Part shown: one piece after another, positions 23,959 through 33,045 of the stretch | Layout of the letters: every line of letters starts with the position of its first letter | Numbering within the stretch: position 1 is the first letter of the stretch | Source: Leucobacter triazinivorans | GTDB taxonomy: Bacteria; Actinomycetota; Actinomycetes; Actinomycetales; Microbacteriaceae | Direction: 5' to 3' | DNA length: 64,000 nt | Assembly (NCBI RefSeq): GCF_004208635.1 | Contig: NZ_CP035806.1 | Coordinates: 2,728,001-2,792,000 of the forward strand | Made by a program: the position numbers and the translations under genes | The notes under the pieces: model-generated | The model's database searches: none | The model's input: only the letters and a program-made list of their open reading frames with translations | What the model was told of the DNA's origin: nothing

Positions 23959-25134
23959 ATGTCTGTCGGTCTCATCATCGACGTCGTCGTGGTGATCGTC
24001 ATCGTCGCCGCGGTGGCGTCCGGCCTCGCACGCGGCCTGCTGCGCGCACTCGGCACGGTGGCCGGAATCGTGGCGGGCGGAGCGGCCGCGCTCATCGTGA
24101 TGCCGATCGTCTCGGCGCGGGTGCCCGCAGCGGGCTGGAACGTCGCGGCGGCGCTCGCGGCCGGGCTCGCTGTGATCCTCATCGGCATCACCATCGGAGA
24201 GATGATCGCGCGGGCCGTGCGCCGCCCCGTGCATCGGGTGGGTCTGGGCATCGTCGATCGTCTGCTCGGCGGCGCGGCCGGTCTCGTCACGTCGATCGCT
24301 GTGCTGCTGATCCTCTCGATGAGCGTGGGGAGCACGGGTGTGCCCGGCGCCACGCAGGCGGTGTCGTCATCGACCGTGCTGCGCGCGCTCGAGCAGGCCG
24401 TCCCGGCGCCCGTCCAGTCGGCGCTGGCGCGGATCCGGTCGATCGCGATCGAGGACGGGATCCCGACCGTGCTCGACGCGGCCGGGATCGTCGACGCCGA
24501 AGTGCCCGATACCGATGCGGAGACGGAGCCTCTGCGCACGGCGTCGGCGTCGGTGCTCCGGATCACCACGAGTGCGCCGGCGTGCAGCACGTCGAGCACC
24601 GGCAGCGGCTTCGTCATCGACCAGGGACTCGTGATGACGAACGCGCACGTCGTCGCGGGTGCCGCCGAGGTCGTCGTCGAGGCGAGGAACGAGCTGCCGC
24701 GCTCGGCCGACGTCGTCTACTTCGATCCGGACGCCGACATCGCGGTGCTCTCCGCTGACGGCATCGGTGCACCGCCGCTGCCGTTCAGTGCGACTCCGGC
24801 GCCGGGGTCGACCGTGTTCTTCCAGGGGCACCCCTACGGCGGTCCTTTCGTGTCGCGCAGTGCCGCGGTACTCTCGGCCGGGCCCGCCGTGGCCACCGAC
24901 ATCTCCGGCACGGCAGCCGTCACCCGCTCGATGATCCGCATCGCGGGACTCGTGGAGCCCGGCAACTCCGGGGGGCCGTTGCTCACCGGCGACGGGGCGG
25001 TGGCGGGCATGATCTTCGCGCGCGGCGAAGCCGCGCCGAACGTGGGCTACGCCCTCTCGATGGAGGAGCTCGCGCCGGTGCTGGCGCTCGCGCCCGAGCT
25101 CGGGGCTCCGGTCTCCACAGGTGCGTGCGTCTGA
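23959..25134 (+). CDS. marP: MarP-like membrane serine protease
   Basis: A 391-residue protein. The N-terminal 160 residues hold four membrane helices of the CvpA/colicin V production type, and the rest is an extracytoplasmic trypsin-like domain. The catalytic triad is visible: His230 in TNAHVVAG, Asp260 in DADIAVL and Ser337 in EPGNSGGPL, a spacing almost identical to Mycobacterium MarP (H235, D264, S343 as recalled). MarP protects cells against acid and oxidative stress by processing wall hydrolases. Cys199 (SAPACSTSS) and the C-terminal Cys (TGACV) could form the disulphide known in MarP. Confidence 0.9.
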   Translation: MSVGLIIDVVVVIVIVAAVASGLARGLLRALGTVAGIVAGGAAALIVMPIVSARVPAAGWNVAAALAAGLAVILIGITIGEMIARAVRRPVHRVGLGIVDRLLGGAAGLVTSIAVLLILSMSVGSTGVPGATQAVSSSTVLRALEQAVPAPVQSALARIRSIAIEDGIPTVLDAAGIVDAEVPDTDAETEPLRTASASVLRITTSAPACSTSSTGSGFVIDQGLVMTNAHVVAGAAEVVVEARNELPRSADVVYFDPDADIAVLSADGIGAPPLPFSATPAPGSTVFFQGHPYGGPFVSRSAAVLSAGPAVATDISGTAAVTRSMIRIAGLVEPGNSGGPLLTGDGAVAGMIFARGEAAPNVGYALSMEELAPVLALAPELGAPVSTGACV

Positions 25135-25136
25135 AC

Positions 25137-25222
25137 CGCACCGGCCGCACCCGCGGCGCCCGCCGCACCCGCCGCACCCGCGGCACCCGCCGCACCCGGC
25201 CTCGCCGCACCCGGCCTCGCCA
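25137..25222. repeat. GCACCCGCC-type low-complexity repeat
   Basis: A run of imperfect GCACCCGCC / GCACCCGCG and GCACCCGGCCTC units fills the gap between the two convergent genes marP and the nudix gene. Strand slippage is the likely origin; one strand is C-rich and could hinder transcription. Confidence 0.7.
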
Positions 25223-25237
25223 TCGGCACCGCGGGGC

Positions 25238-26215
25238 TCAGTGCTCCAGCGGGTAGGTCTCGACGCCGAGGATCCCGGCGTCGGGGTGGTGGCGCGAGAA
25301 GTGGAACACCGAGAACCCGGCCGGCGGAAGCGAGGCCGAGGCGTTGAGATAGGCGCCGGGGCGACTCCCCGTGGCCTGCATGAGTTCGCGTGCGAGATCC
25401 GGGAGCACGGGGCGATGACTGCAGACCACCGCGTTCTTGCCGCGGGCGACGATCTTGCCGATCCGGCGTCGCAGCGTCGTCAGGTCGCCCTCGTCCCACG
25501 CGTCCTGGCTGAGCGAGCGCTTGGCGCGCACGCGCTTGCGCAGCAACGTCGCGAGCGGTGCGACGGTGGCGAGGCAGCGCGTCGCCGTGGACGAGTAGAT
25601 GCGGCGGGGCCCGAACGCCGCCAGGATAGGGGCCAGGATCTCGGCCTGCTCCTCGCCCGCCGGGGTGAGACGCCGCAGGTGGTCGGCGCGCCCCGAACCG
25701 CGTCGGGGCTCGGCCTTGGCGTGTCGCAGCAGAGTGACGGAGAACGAGTCGATCAGATCGCGCGACGCGAGGCGCAGGAACACGTCGAACAGCTCGCGAT
25801 CCGCCTTGTAGCTGAGACGCTTGCGCGCAGTCTCGAGCGGCACCCACTCGATCGCCTCGACCTCGCGGTTCGGGGTGAACGTCGAGCTCTCGATCGTCTC
25901 CTCGCGCACCTTGGCGGCCCAGTACTGCACGGTCTTGGTGCGGTTGCCGCTCAACTCGTAGTGGATCGTGCCCAGGTTGATCCCGAGAGCGACCCCGAGG
26001 CCGGTCTCCTCCATCGTCTCGCGCACCGCGGCCTGGGGCATGCTCTCGCCCGGATCGAGCTTGCCCTTGGGGAACGACACGTCGCGCTGCTTGGTGCGGT
26101 GGATCAGGAGGACCAGGATGCGCGCGTCGCCGTGATCGTCGAAGACCCGGCGCCAGCACACCGTGCCGGCGGCGAGCACCTCCTCCTGCGGGGCCTGCTT
26201 GGAGCCTCCGCTCAC
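25238..26215 (-). CDS. Nudix hydrolase fused to histidine phosphatase (MutT1-like)
   Basis: A 325-residue two-domain protein starting at a GTG that overlaps the ppk stop (GTGA), with a GGAGG sequence upstream. Residues about 10-145 are a Nudix domain whose Nudix box is GKLDPGESMPQAAVRETMEETG (about 51-72). Residues about 160-320 are a histidine-phosphatase domain with LLRHAKAEP and SHRP motifs. This is the MutT1 architecture of mycobacteria, which cleans 8-oxo-GTP and diadenosine polyphosphates, and there too it is next to ppk. Expressed in the mshD-ppk operon. Confidence 0.9.
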   Translation of the reverse strand: MSGGSKQAPQEEVLAAGTVCWRRVFDDHGDARILVLLIHRTKQRDVSFPKGKLDPGESMPQAAVRETMEETGLGVALGINLGTIHYELSGNRTKTVQYWAAKVREETIESSTFTPNREVEAIEWVPLETARKRLSYKADRELFDVFLRLASRDLIDSFSVTLLRHAKAEPRRGSGRADHLRRLTPAGEEQAEILAPILAAFGPRRIYSSTATRCLATVAPLATLLRKRVRAKRSLSQDAWDEGDLTTLRRRIGKIVARGKNAVVCSHRPVLPDLARELMQATGSRPGAYLNASASLPPAGFSVFHFSRHHPDAGILGVETYPLEH

Positions 26216-28362
26216 CGGGGCCTCCGCGACCGGGCCTCGGTGCGATCGGTCATCACGAGATCCTGCAGATCGGGCAGGGGTTCGCCCTCCTCGCTCACCT
26301 CGCGTCGCATCCAGCTGCCGTCGGGCAGCATGCGCCACGACGAGACCTCGTCGCTGAACGCGAAGCCGAAGAAGCGGTCGATCCGTGCGAGATGCTCCCG
26401 GTCCGTGAGCTGCACGAGCACCTCGATCCTGCGGTCGAGATTGCGGTGCATGAGATCGGCGCTGCCGATGAAGGTTTCGCGCTCGCCCGCGTTCTCGAAC
26501 GAGTAGATCCGGGAGTGCTCGAGGTACCGGCCCAGGATGGAGCGCACGCCGATGCGTTCGGACAGTCCGGGCACCCCGGCGCGGATAGAGCAGATGCCTC
26601 GCACCCAGATCTCGATGGGCACGCCCGCCTGGCTGGCGCGGTAGAGCGCGTCGATGATCGCCTCGTCGACCATCGAATTGGCCTTGAGCTTGATGCCGCT
26701 CGGGCGGCCGGCGCGCGCGTGCTCGGCCTCGCGCTCGATGCGCTCGAGCAGACCGCTGCGCAGCTGGAGCGGGGCGACGAGCAGCCGGTCGTAGTCGGTC
26801 TCGATGGCGTAGCCGGAGAGCACGTTGAACAGCTTCGTCACGTCGCGCCCCACCTCGGGCGACGCGGTGAAGAGACCGAAGTCCTCGTAGATGCGGCTGG
26901 TCTTCGGGTTGTAGTTGCCCGTGCCGATATGGCAGTAGTGCGCCAGGCGGCCGCCCTCGTCTCGGATCACCTGGACGAGCTTGCAGTGGGTCTTCAGCCC
27001 GACGAGGCCGTACACCACGTGCACACCGGCCTGCTCGAGCTTGCGGGCCCAGGTGATGTTGGCCTCTTCGTCGAAGCGGGCCTTCACCTCGACGAGCGCA
27101 AGCACCTGCTTGCCCGCCTCCGCCGCCTTGATGAGCGCCGCGACGATGGGGCTGTCGCCCGAGGTGCGGTACAGCGTCTGCTTGATCGCGAGCACGTCGG
27201 GATCGGTGGCCGCCTGCTCGACGAACGCCTGCACACTCGTCGAGAACGACTCGTAGGGGTGGTGCACGAGCACCTCGCGGCGAGCGATCGCCGAGAACGT
27301 GTCGGGCTTCTCGCTGGGCGAGCTGGTGCGGAACTGGGGCGCGGTGACCGGGATGTGCGGCTTGAACTTCAGGTCGGGGCGCGCGACGCGCGTGAGGGCG
27401 AAGAGGCCGCTCAGGTCGAGCGGCGCGGGCAGCGTGTAGACCTGCTGCTCGTCGATGTCGAACTCGCGCACGAGCAACTCGAGCGTGGCCTCGTCCATGT
27501 CGTCCGAGATCTCCAGGCGGATCGGCGGGCCGAAGCGCCGCCGCAGCAGCTCCTTCTCGAGTGCCTGGATGAGGTTCTCGGTCTCGTCCTCCTCGATCTC
27601 CATGTCCTCGTTGCGGGTGACGCGGAACACGTGGTGGTCGAGCACCTCCATGCCGGGGAAGAGGCCGTCGAGCTGATTCGCGATGAGGCCCTCGAGCGGA
27701 ATGAAGCGCACGTCGTCGGCGCTCTCGCGGCGGTCCACGCGCACGTAGCGCGGGATCATCTGCGGCACCTTGAGCCTGGCGAACTCCACCTTGTCGCTGC
27801 GCGGGTTGCGCACGCGGATCGACAGGTTGAGCGCGCGTCCCGAGATGTAGGGGAAGGGGTGCGCCGGATCCACCGCGAGCGGCATGAGCACCGGGTAGAT
27901 GTGGTGCTCGTAGTAGTCGGTGAGGATCTCGCGATCCGCGTCGTCGAGTTGCTCCCAGTCGACGATGCGCACGCCGGCCGCGGCGAGTTCGGGCTGTACC
28001 TGCTCGCTGAAGCAGCGCGCGTGCCGCAGCTGCAGCTCGTAAGCGGTGCGGTTGATGTCGGCGAGCACGTCGGTGGGGGCCCTGCCCACGTTGGTGGGGA
28101 CGGCGAGCCCGGTCACGATGCGCCGCCGCAGACCGGCGACCCGCACCATGAAGAACTCGTCGAGGTTCGCGGCGAAGATGGCGAGGAAGTTGGCGCGTTC
28201 GAGCAGGGGCACCGACGGGTCCTCGGCGAGCTCGAGCACCCGCTGATTGAACGCCAACCAGCTCAGCTCGCGGTCGATGTAACGGTCGGCCGGCAGCTCC
28301 TCGGCGAGGCCGACCGCCGGCACCGCGTCGACGCCCGTGGTCTCGGTGTGCTCTTCGCTCAT
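26212..28362 (-). CDS. ppk: Polyphosphate kinase
   Basis: A 716-residue PPK1: reversibly makes inorganic polyphosphate from ATP. The N-domain (RELSWLAFNQRVLELAED and NLDEFFMVRVAG), the middle domain and the two phospholipase-D-like C-terminal domains are all there, including the catalytic-His region CHIGTGNYN and the second block IYSFENAGERETFIGSADLMHRNLDRR. ATG 28362 overlaps the mshD stop (ATGA). Together with pst and mutT1-like genes it forms a phosphate-storage block. A long antisense frame overlaps it but is only a codon-bias shadow. Confidence 0.96.
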   Translation of the reverse strand: MSEEHTETTGVDAVPAVGLAEELPADRYIDRELSWLAFNQRVLELAEDPSVPLLERANFLAIFAANLDEFFMVRVAGLRRRIVTGLAVPTNVGRAPTDVLADINRTAYELQLRHARCFSEQVQPELAAAGVRIVDWEQLDDADREILTDYYEHHIYPVLMPLAVDPAHPFPYISGRALNLSIRVRNPRSDKVEFARLKVPQMIPRYVRVDRRESADDVRFIPLEGLIANQLDGLFPGMEVLDHHVFRVTRNEDMEIEEDETENLIQALEKELLRRRFGPPIRLEISDDMDEATLELLVREFDIDEQQVYTLPAPLDLSGLFALTRVARPDLKFKPHIPVTAPQFRTSSPSEKPDTFSAIARREVLVHHPYESFSTSVQAFVEQAATDPDVLAIKQTLYRTSGDSPIVAALIKAAEAGKQVLALVEVKARFDEEANITWARKLEQAGVHVVYGLVGLKTHCKLVQVIRDEGGRLAHYCHIGTGNYNPKTSRIYEDFGLFTASPEVGRDVTKLFNVLSGYAIETDYDRLLVAPLQLRSGLLERIEREAEHARAGRPSGIKLKANSMVDEAIIDALYRASQAGVPIEIWVRGICSIRAGVPGLSERIGVRSILGRYLEHSRIYSFENAGERETFIGSADLMHRNLDRRIEVLVQLTDREHLARIDRFFGFAFSDEVSSWRMLPDGSWMRREVSEEGEPLPDLQDLVMTDRTEARSRRPR

Positions 28363-29309
28363 GGGTCCATTCTGGCATCGACCGCTCGCGAAGCAGGCCT
28401 CGCCCACTGACGGCTGCGTGAATCGATGGTGAACGACGCGTGCTCGTACAGGCGCACCGCCCGTTCGTTCTCCCCGTCGACGTAGAGGCTCACGCGCTGC
28501 GGGCGGCGCTGCGCCATGCGGGCGAGCGTCGCCTCGAGCAGCAGTGCGCCCAGCCCGCGACCGGCGTATTCGGGACGCACTCCCACGGCGTAGAGCTCGC
28601 ACTCGTCGACCTCGCCGCTGTCGGCGCGCAGGGTCTTGATCCAGGTGGAGCCGGCGAGCTCGTCGCCGGGCTCTTCGGCGAGCAGGATGAGATCCTCAGG
28701 ATCGAACCATGCCTCCTCCCGCATGAGCGCGAAGTCGGCCTCGGTGATGCGCCCCTGCTCGGGGTGCGCGGCGAAGGCCGCGGCGTTCGCGCGCACCCAC
28801 GCCGCCGCATCGCCGGGGCGCGCGGGGTCGTAGGGTCGCAGCCGCAGGCCCGCGGGCGTCGGCAGCGCGAGCGGGTCGGCACCCTCACCCGGCAGCAGCG
28901 CGGGATCCAGCATCATGCGATACAGGGAGCGCACGGGCGAGAATCCCGCCCGCCGCAGGAGCGCTTCCGCGTCCGGGTTCTCGCCGTGCGCCCACGCGCG
29001 CAGCTCCGTTCCGGCCGCTCCCTCGAGCAGTGCGTCGAGCGCGGCCGTGCCGATGCCGCGGCGCCGGGCGTCCGGGTGCACGACGAGGTCGACCTCGCCC
29101 TGGCCGATCACGCCGACGGCCGCGGGCAGCGGGGCCGCCTCGGGTTCGGTGAGGAGCAGGAGGCGGCGTTGCCGCTGCACCGCCGCGAGCACTGCCTGAT
29201 CGGAGATGGGGGACGCCCCGTCGGCGGCCTCCGCGTCGGCGATGACGGCGCGGGCCAGCTCGAAATCCCGATCCTCGGTCGCCTCGTGAGCCTCCAGCCG
29301 CTGCCGCAT
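28359..29309 (-). CDS. mshD: Mycothiol synthase
   Basis: A 316-residue protein made of two GNAT domains in tandem. The N-terminal half has the degenerate acetyl-CoA motif DARRRGIGTAALDALL and the C-terminal half the active VRPEYAGRGLGALLLEATL. MshD acetylates the Cys amine of Cys-GlcN-Ins as the last step of mycothiol synthesis, the main thiol of actinobacteria. It overlaps ppk by 4 bp and is downstream of the glnR-like gene, the same adjacency as in Mycobacterium tuberculosis. Confidence 0.93.
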   Translation of the reverse strand: MRQRLEAHEATEDRDFELARAVIADAEAADGASPISDQAVLAAVQRQRRLLLLTEPEAAPLPAAVGVIGQGEVDLVVHPDARRRGIGTAALDALLEGAAGTELRAWAHGENPDAEALLRRAGFSPVRSLYRMMLDPALLPGEGADPLALPTPAGLRLRPYDPARPGDAAAWVRANAAAFAAHPEQGRITEADFALMREEAWFDPEDLILLAEEPGDELAGSTWIKTLRADSGEVDECELYAVGVRPEYAGRGLGALLLEATLARMAQRRPQRVSLYVDGENERAVRLYEHASFTIDSRSRQWARPASRAVDARMDP

Positions 29310-29435
29310 GTTCGCGCTCCCTCTCGGTGATCGACGTCTCGGGTGACCAGGCTACCCTTCCGGGGTCTTCGGCGACCCGTGATCCGCATGCCTGTCGTGC
29401 CCCGTGGGCCTGCCCCGCGCCCCGCGGCCGCGTCG

Positions 29436-30101
29436 CTACTCCTCGTCCTCGACCCGTGCGCGCGCGAATCCGTATCCCACCCCGCGCACCGTGCTGATGA
29501 GCCCCTCGTGATCCCCGAGCTTCGCCCGCAGGCGCCGCACGTGCACGTCGACCGTACGCGTGCCCCCGAAGTAGTCGGTGCCCCAGACCTCGCTGAGCAG
29601 CTGCTCGCGGGTGAACACGCGGCCCGGGTGCGCGGCGAGGAAGTGCAGCAGCTCGAACTCCTTGTACGTGAGATCGAGCGGCCGGCCGAAGAGCCTGGCG
29701 GTGAAATTCGATTCGTCAATGACAACGCCCGCGGCCTGGACCGCGGGCGGGGGTGCAGCTGTGGCGGGCTGCTCGAGCAGGCGCAGGCGCAGCTCGATCT
29801 CGGCGGGACTGGCCGTGGGGAGCAGCAGCTCGCTCACCCCCCACTCGGTCGTCAGGGCCGTGAGGGCCACCTCGGGCAGCACGACGACGCGCGGTGTGGC
29901 GGCCCCGTCCGCGAGGCCGAGGCACGCCGAGCGCGCGCGTCGCGCGTCGAGTGTTCCATCGATGAGGATCGCGTCGAAGCGCTCCGCCATCGTCTCCGGC
30001 ACGCGGAGCGAGAGCGGTGACGTGCGCACCTCGTGGGGCAGCAGGTCGAGGCCGGGGAGGGAGTCCGCCGGATCGCGATCGGTCAGGCAGAGCAGCAGCA
30101 T
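29436..30101 (-). CDS. glnR: GlnR-like OmpR-family orphan response regulator
   Basis: A 221-residue regulator; ATG 30101 has GGGAGG 7-8 nt upstream, preferred over the ORF's earlier ATG at 30140. Residues 1-110 are a divergent receiver domain (only one clear Asp, in ILIDGTL), residues about 125-215 a winged helix with YKEFELLHFLAAHPGRVFTREQLLSEVWG and TVDVHVRRLRAKLG. No kinase gene is adjacent. The mshD neighbour and the atypical receiver fit GlnR, the nitrogen-response regulator of actinobacteria. Another OmpR-type regulator is possible. Confidence 0.75.
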   Translation of the reverse strand: MLLLCLTDRDPADSLPGLDLLPHEVRTSPLSLRVPETMAERFDAILIDGTLDARRARSACLGLADGAATPRVVVLPEVALTALTTEWGVSELLLPTASPAEIELRLRLLEQPATAAPPPAVQAAGVVIDESNFTARLFGRPLDLTYKEFELLHFLAAHPGRVFTREQLLSEVWGTDYFGGTRTVDVHVRRLRAKLGDHEGLISTVRGVGYGFARARVEDEE

Positions 30102-30220
30102 CGATCCGCCTCCCTTTACTGTTCGTTCGTTCCGAGGCAATAGTACTGCGGGCTCTGTTTCGCTACCGTTTCGCCGAGGTTACCCGGCGGCTGCGGCAGC
30201 GCGTATGGGAGGATGGAGGG

Positions 30221-30517
30221 GTGAGCACACCCGAAGACGTTCCGGAGATGCCGACCGCGCACTCCTGGCACATCCCGCGCCTGATCGTGGCGTGGGCGGT
30301 GGCCGCGGTGATCGGGGTGCTCGTGACGATCTTCGTCTCCGGGGAGGCGCGGTTCTCGTGGCTCGCCTTCGCGATCGGGGTGAGCACGCTCGTCACGTTC
30401 GGGCTGCAGATCGGCACGGCGCAGCGCGAGGGCTTCATCACGAGAGTCGCGTTCAGCGTGGCGGGATCCGTGCTGGTGATCGCGGTGATCGACGTGATCG
30501 GCCTGCTGATCGGCTGA
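30221..30517 (+). CDS. Small three-helix membrane protein
   Basis: A 98-residue protein starting at GTG 30221, with GGGAGG 8 nt upstream. After a short polar N-terminus it has hydrophobic helices at about 18-38, 45-62 and 72-97. No family is recognised. It is divergent from glnR and followed 53 bp later by a 36-residue membrane peptide, then ygfZ; similar small membrane proteins occur in this place in related genomes (recalled). Confidence 0.7.
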   Translation: MSTPEDVPEMPTAHSWHIPRLIVAWAVAAVIGVLVTIFVSGEARFSWLAFAIGVSTLVTFGLQIGTAQREGFITRVAFSVAGSVLVIAVIDVIGLLIG

Positions 30518-30558
30518 CCCGGCGGATCGCTCGCGGTCCCGCTCGATCACGCTCGGTG

Positions 30559-30564
30559 TAGACT
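30559..30564 (+). promoter_or_regulatory. -10 element (TAGACT) of the 36-residue peptide gene
   Basis: TAGACT is 6 nt before ATG 30571, the leaderless spacing, which supports the short gene being expressed. Confidence 0.5.
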
Positions 30565-30570
30565 GACGGC

Positions 30571-30681
30571 ATGCTTCTCGCGCTCGAACTCTTCTTCCTC
30601 GGACTTCTCGGTCTGGCCTCGCTGGCCATCGCTTGGGTCTCCGGCACGGTCATCTACAAGCTCTTCAAGGGACAGCGCTGA
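30571..30681 (+). CDS. 36-residue single-pass membrane peptide
   Basis: The frame ATG 30571 to TGA 30681 codes a peptide starting MLLALELFF, with one hydrophobic helix (residues about 5-30) and a basic C-terminus (YKLFKGQR). A leaderless -10 element (TAGACT) sits at the right distance, GC bias at third positions is strong, and the frame is flanked tightly by neighbours. It falls below normal gene-calling length limits. Role unknown; a small membrane-protein regulator is possible. Confidence 0.7.
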   Translation: MLLALELFFLGLLGLASLAIAWVSGTVIYKLFKGQR

Positions 30682-30712
30682 GCCCCTGCCGGCGCGATTC
30701 GCGCGACGAACG

Positions 30713-31870
30713 ATGAACCCGTTCCTCGATCTGTCCGGCGCCGTCGCCGATCCGGCAACCGGTGTCGCAGCCCATTACGGCGAGCCGCTGCCAGAGCAGC
30801 GCGCGCTCGAAGCGGGTCGCGCCGTGGTCGATCTCTCCCACCGGGGAGTGGTCACCGTCTCGGGCGCCGATCGGCTGAGCTGGCTGCACTCGATGACGAG
30901 TCAGCAGCTGCTGGGCCTGCGACCGGGGGAGAGCGTCGAGACGCTGCTGCTCGACGCAAATGGGCGGATCGAGCGGGCGATCCGCTTGGTCGACGACGGC
31001 GAGCGGAGCTGGCTGCTGGTCGATGAGGGATCCGCCGAGCCGCTCGTCGCGTTCCTGCTGCGCATGCGATTCGCGTTGCGCGTCGACGTGCACGACGTCT
31101 CGTCCGAGTTCGCGGCGGTGCTGGCGTTCGCGGGGCCCGCGGCCGAGGCGCTGCGCGCGGCCCAGCCGATCGTGGAGTGGCGCGACCCGTGGGCGGAGGT
31201 GGCGCCGGGCGGCGTGCAGTACGCGACCGGAGAGCATCCCGCCGAGGCGTGGAGTGCGGCGCAGTTCGTCTTCCCGCGCGAACGGCTCGCCGAGATCGCG
31301 AGTCTCGTGGCGGGTTCGGCCGCTGCGTCGGTGCGGGGCGCCGAGCGACTGCGCGCGGCCGGACTGCTGGCCCTCGACGCGCTCGAGGTGCGCGCCTGGC
31401 GCCCTGCGCAGCACGCCGATGTCGACGAGCGCGCGATCCCGCACGAATTCGACTGGCTGCGCACATCCGTGCACCTGACGAAGGGGTGCTACCGGGGGCA
31501 GGAGACGGTGGCGAAGGTGCACAACCTCGGTCATCCCCCGCGTCGGCTCGCGATGCTGCACCTGGACGGCTCGGGCGGCGAGCTGCCGGTGCCGGGCGCG
31601 CTCGTGTATCTTGCCGGGACTGCCGGAGAAGCCGACGCGCGTCCGGTCGGCCGGGTGACGCGGTCCGTGCTGCACCACGAGTGGGGAGGTATCGCGCTCG
31701 CGCTGCTGAAGCGTTCCGTGGATGAGGACGCGCGCCTGGAGGTGCGCGGCGGGGCAGATGGCGGGGATCCCGGAGCTGCGCCGGGCGAGATCATCGCCGC
31801 GGCCCAGGAGGTCATCGTTCCCGTCGGTGCAGGATCGGTGCGCGAGATCCCACGACTCAAGCGCCTCTGA
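30713..31870 (+). CDS. ygfZ: YgfZ/GcvT-type folate-binding Fe-S assembly protein
   Basis: A 385-residue protein with the aminomethyltransferase (GcvT) fold. The hallmark KGCYRGQE is at residues 257-264; its Cys and the folate pocket define YgfZ, which helps maintain certain Fe-S enzymes such as MiaB. The GADRLSWLHSM and QFVFPRERL-type regions fit the N-terminal folate domain. It is not a glycine cleavage T protein because that motif is absent there. Followed by gpmA 43 bp downstream. Confidence 0.88.
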   Translation: MNPFLDLSGAVADPATGVAAHYGEPLPEQRALEAGRAVVDLSHRGVVTVSGADRLSWLHSMTSQQLLGLRPGESVETLLLDANGRIERAIRLVDDGERSWLLVDEGSAEPLVAFLLRMRFALRVDVHDVSSEFAAVLAFAGPAAEALRAAQPIVEWRDPWAEVAPGGVQYATGEHPAEAWSAAQFVFPRERLAEIASLVAGSAAASVRGAERLRAAGLLALDALEVRAWRPAQHADVDERAIPHEFDWLRTSVHLTKGCYRGQETVAKVHNLGHPPRRLAMLHLDGSGGELPVPGALVYLAGTAGEADARPVGRVTRSVLHHEWGGIALALLKRSVDEDARLEVRGGADGGDPGAAPGEIIAAAQEVIVPVGAGSVREIPRLKRL

Positions 31871-31901
31871 GGTCCGCGCTGAGCGTGCCGCCGCGGCTGG
31901 A

Positions 31902-31907
31902 TAGACT
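31902..31907 (+). promoter_or_regulatory. -10 element (TAGACT) of gpmA
   Basis: TAGACT 6 nt upstream of ATG 31914; no ribosome site, so a leaderless mRNA is likely. Confidence 0.55.
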
Positions 31908-31913
31908 GGAATC

Positions 31914-32669
31914 ATGACGAATACGCTGATCCTGCTCCGCCACGGCCAGAGCGAGTGGAACCAGAAGAACCTGTTCACCGGCTGGGTCGATGTGCGGCTC
32001 ACGGAACTGGGTCGCGGCGAGGCGGCGCGAGCCGGCGAACTGCTCGCGGATGCGGGCCTGCTGCCCGACGTGCTCTACACCTCCGTGCTCAGCCGGGCGA
32101 TTCAGACCGCCAATCTGGCGCTCGACACCGCTGATCGCCTGTGGATCCCGGTACGACGCTCCTGGCGGCTCAATGAGCGCCACTACGGTGCGCTGCAGGG
32201 CCTCGATAAGGCCGAGACGCTGCAGCAGTACGGCGAGGAGCAGTTCATGGAGTGGCGCCGCTCCTTCGACACCCCGCCGCCGGCGCTGGAGGACTCGAGC
32301 GAGTGGTCGCAGTCGCGGGATCCCCGCTACGCGGGGATCGACGGCGAGCCGCCGCGGACCGAGTGCCTGAAGGACGTCATCGAGCGCCTCGTGCCCTACT
32401 GGGAGGGCGAGATCCTGCCCGACCTCACCTCGGGCAAGACCGTGCTCATCACTGCGCACGGCAACTCGTTGCGCGCGCTGGTGAAGCACCTCGACGGCAT
32501 CTCGGACGCCGACATCGCCGGCCTGAACATCCCGACGGGCATGCCGCTCGTGTACGAGATCGACGATCGCGGCGTGCCGGCGGGCCCGGGCCGCTACCTC
32601 GATCCCGAAGCGGCTGCAGCGGGCGCAGCGGCTGTCGCGGCGCAGGGCGCGCAGGGCGCGCAGGGCTGA
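31914..32669 (+). CDS. gpmA: 2,3-bisphosphoglycerate-dependent phosphoglycerate mutase
   Basis: A 251-residue glycolytic enzyme that interconverts 3- and 2-phosphoglycerate. [10 protein letters not shown] with catalytic His10 is at residues 7-16, followed by [40 protein letters not shown] and [15 protein letters not shown] with the second His. The C-terminus has an Ala/Gln/Gly repeat (AQGAQGAQG) coded by a short DNA repeat, likely neutral. Confidence 0.96.
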   Translation: MTNTLILLRHGQSEWNQKNLFTGWVDVRLTELGRGEAARAGELLADAGLLPDVLYTSVLSRAIQTANLALDTADRLWIPVRRSWRLNERHYGALQGLDKAETLQQYGEEQFMEWRRSFDTPPPALEDSSEWSQSRDPRYAGIDGEPPRTECLKDVIERLVPYWEGEILPDLTSGKTVLITAHGNSLRALVKHLDGISDADIAGLNIPTGMPLVYEIDDRGVPAGPGRYLDPEAAAAGAAAVAAQGAQGAQG

Positions 32670-32679
32670 CCGCAACGGC

Positions 32680-32711
32680 GAAAGGGCCGCTTCCAGGGGA
32701 GCGGCCCTTTC
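32680..32711. terminator. Bidirectional terminator between gpmA and the DUF3073 gene
   Basis: A 12-bp perfect stem (GAAAGGGCCGCT / AGCGGCCCTTTC) with an 8-nt loop begins 11 bp after gpmA. A-rich and T-rich stem ends let it work for both convergent genes. Confidence 0.85.
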
Positions 32712-32732
32712 GCGTCTCGGAGACGACGGCGC

Positions 32733-32918
32733 TCAGCGCTCGTCGTCGTCCTCGGTGTTGTACTTGCTCGCGTACTCTTCCCAGGGGTCCTCGTTCGCGT
32801 TGCGCTCGGCGTTCCTGGCGAGCTCCCGCTCGAGCTCGGAGAGGTCCGTATTGGGGCTGAAGTACTTCAACTCCCTGGCTACCTTGGTGTGCTTTGCCTT
32901 CTGACGGCCGCGCCCCAT
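32733..32918 (-). CDS. DUF3073 family protein
   Basis: A 61-residue protein, starting MGRGRQKAKHTKVARELKY, the conserved basic N-terminus of DUF3073, followed by an acidic half (DPWEEYASKYN...EDDDER). DUF3073 is found only in actinobacteria; function unknown. Small basic-acidic proteins of this type could bind nucleic acid, but this is inference. Ends just after the shared terminator. Confidence 0.9.
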   Translation of the reverse strand: MGRGRQKAKHTKVARELKYFSPNTDLSELERELARNAERNANEDPWEEYASKYNTEDDDER

Positions 32919-33033
32919 GCGTGACCCCCTTACACATTCAGGCCCCGCGGTAGAACACCGCGAGGCAGTACCAATTCACTAGACGTATGGAGCAGATTCT
33001 AGCATGGTCGGTCGAACCCAGCAGCGGGGCCAT

Positions 33034-33039
33034 TACGAT
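33034..33039 (+). promoter_or_regulatory. -10 element (TACGAT) of the secreted-protein gene
   Basis: TACGAT lies 6 nt before ATG 33046; supports that start rather than ATG 33004. Confidence 0.45.
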
Positions 33040-33045
33040 GAAGGA

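Noticed and set aside
25238-28378. One 1046-residue frame joining ppk antisense-phase sequence to the MutT1-like protein
   Set aside because: Only its last 325 residues are a real protein; the first 720 are the ppk gene read in the wrong frame. The real start is GTG 26215.
26392-28410. A 672-residue plus-strand frame over ppk
   Set aside because: Antisense shadow of ppk; composition rich in His/Arg/Glu/Val without motifs.
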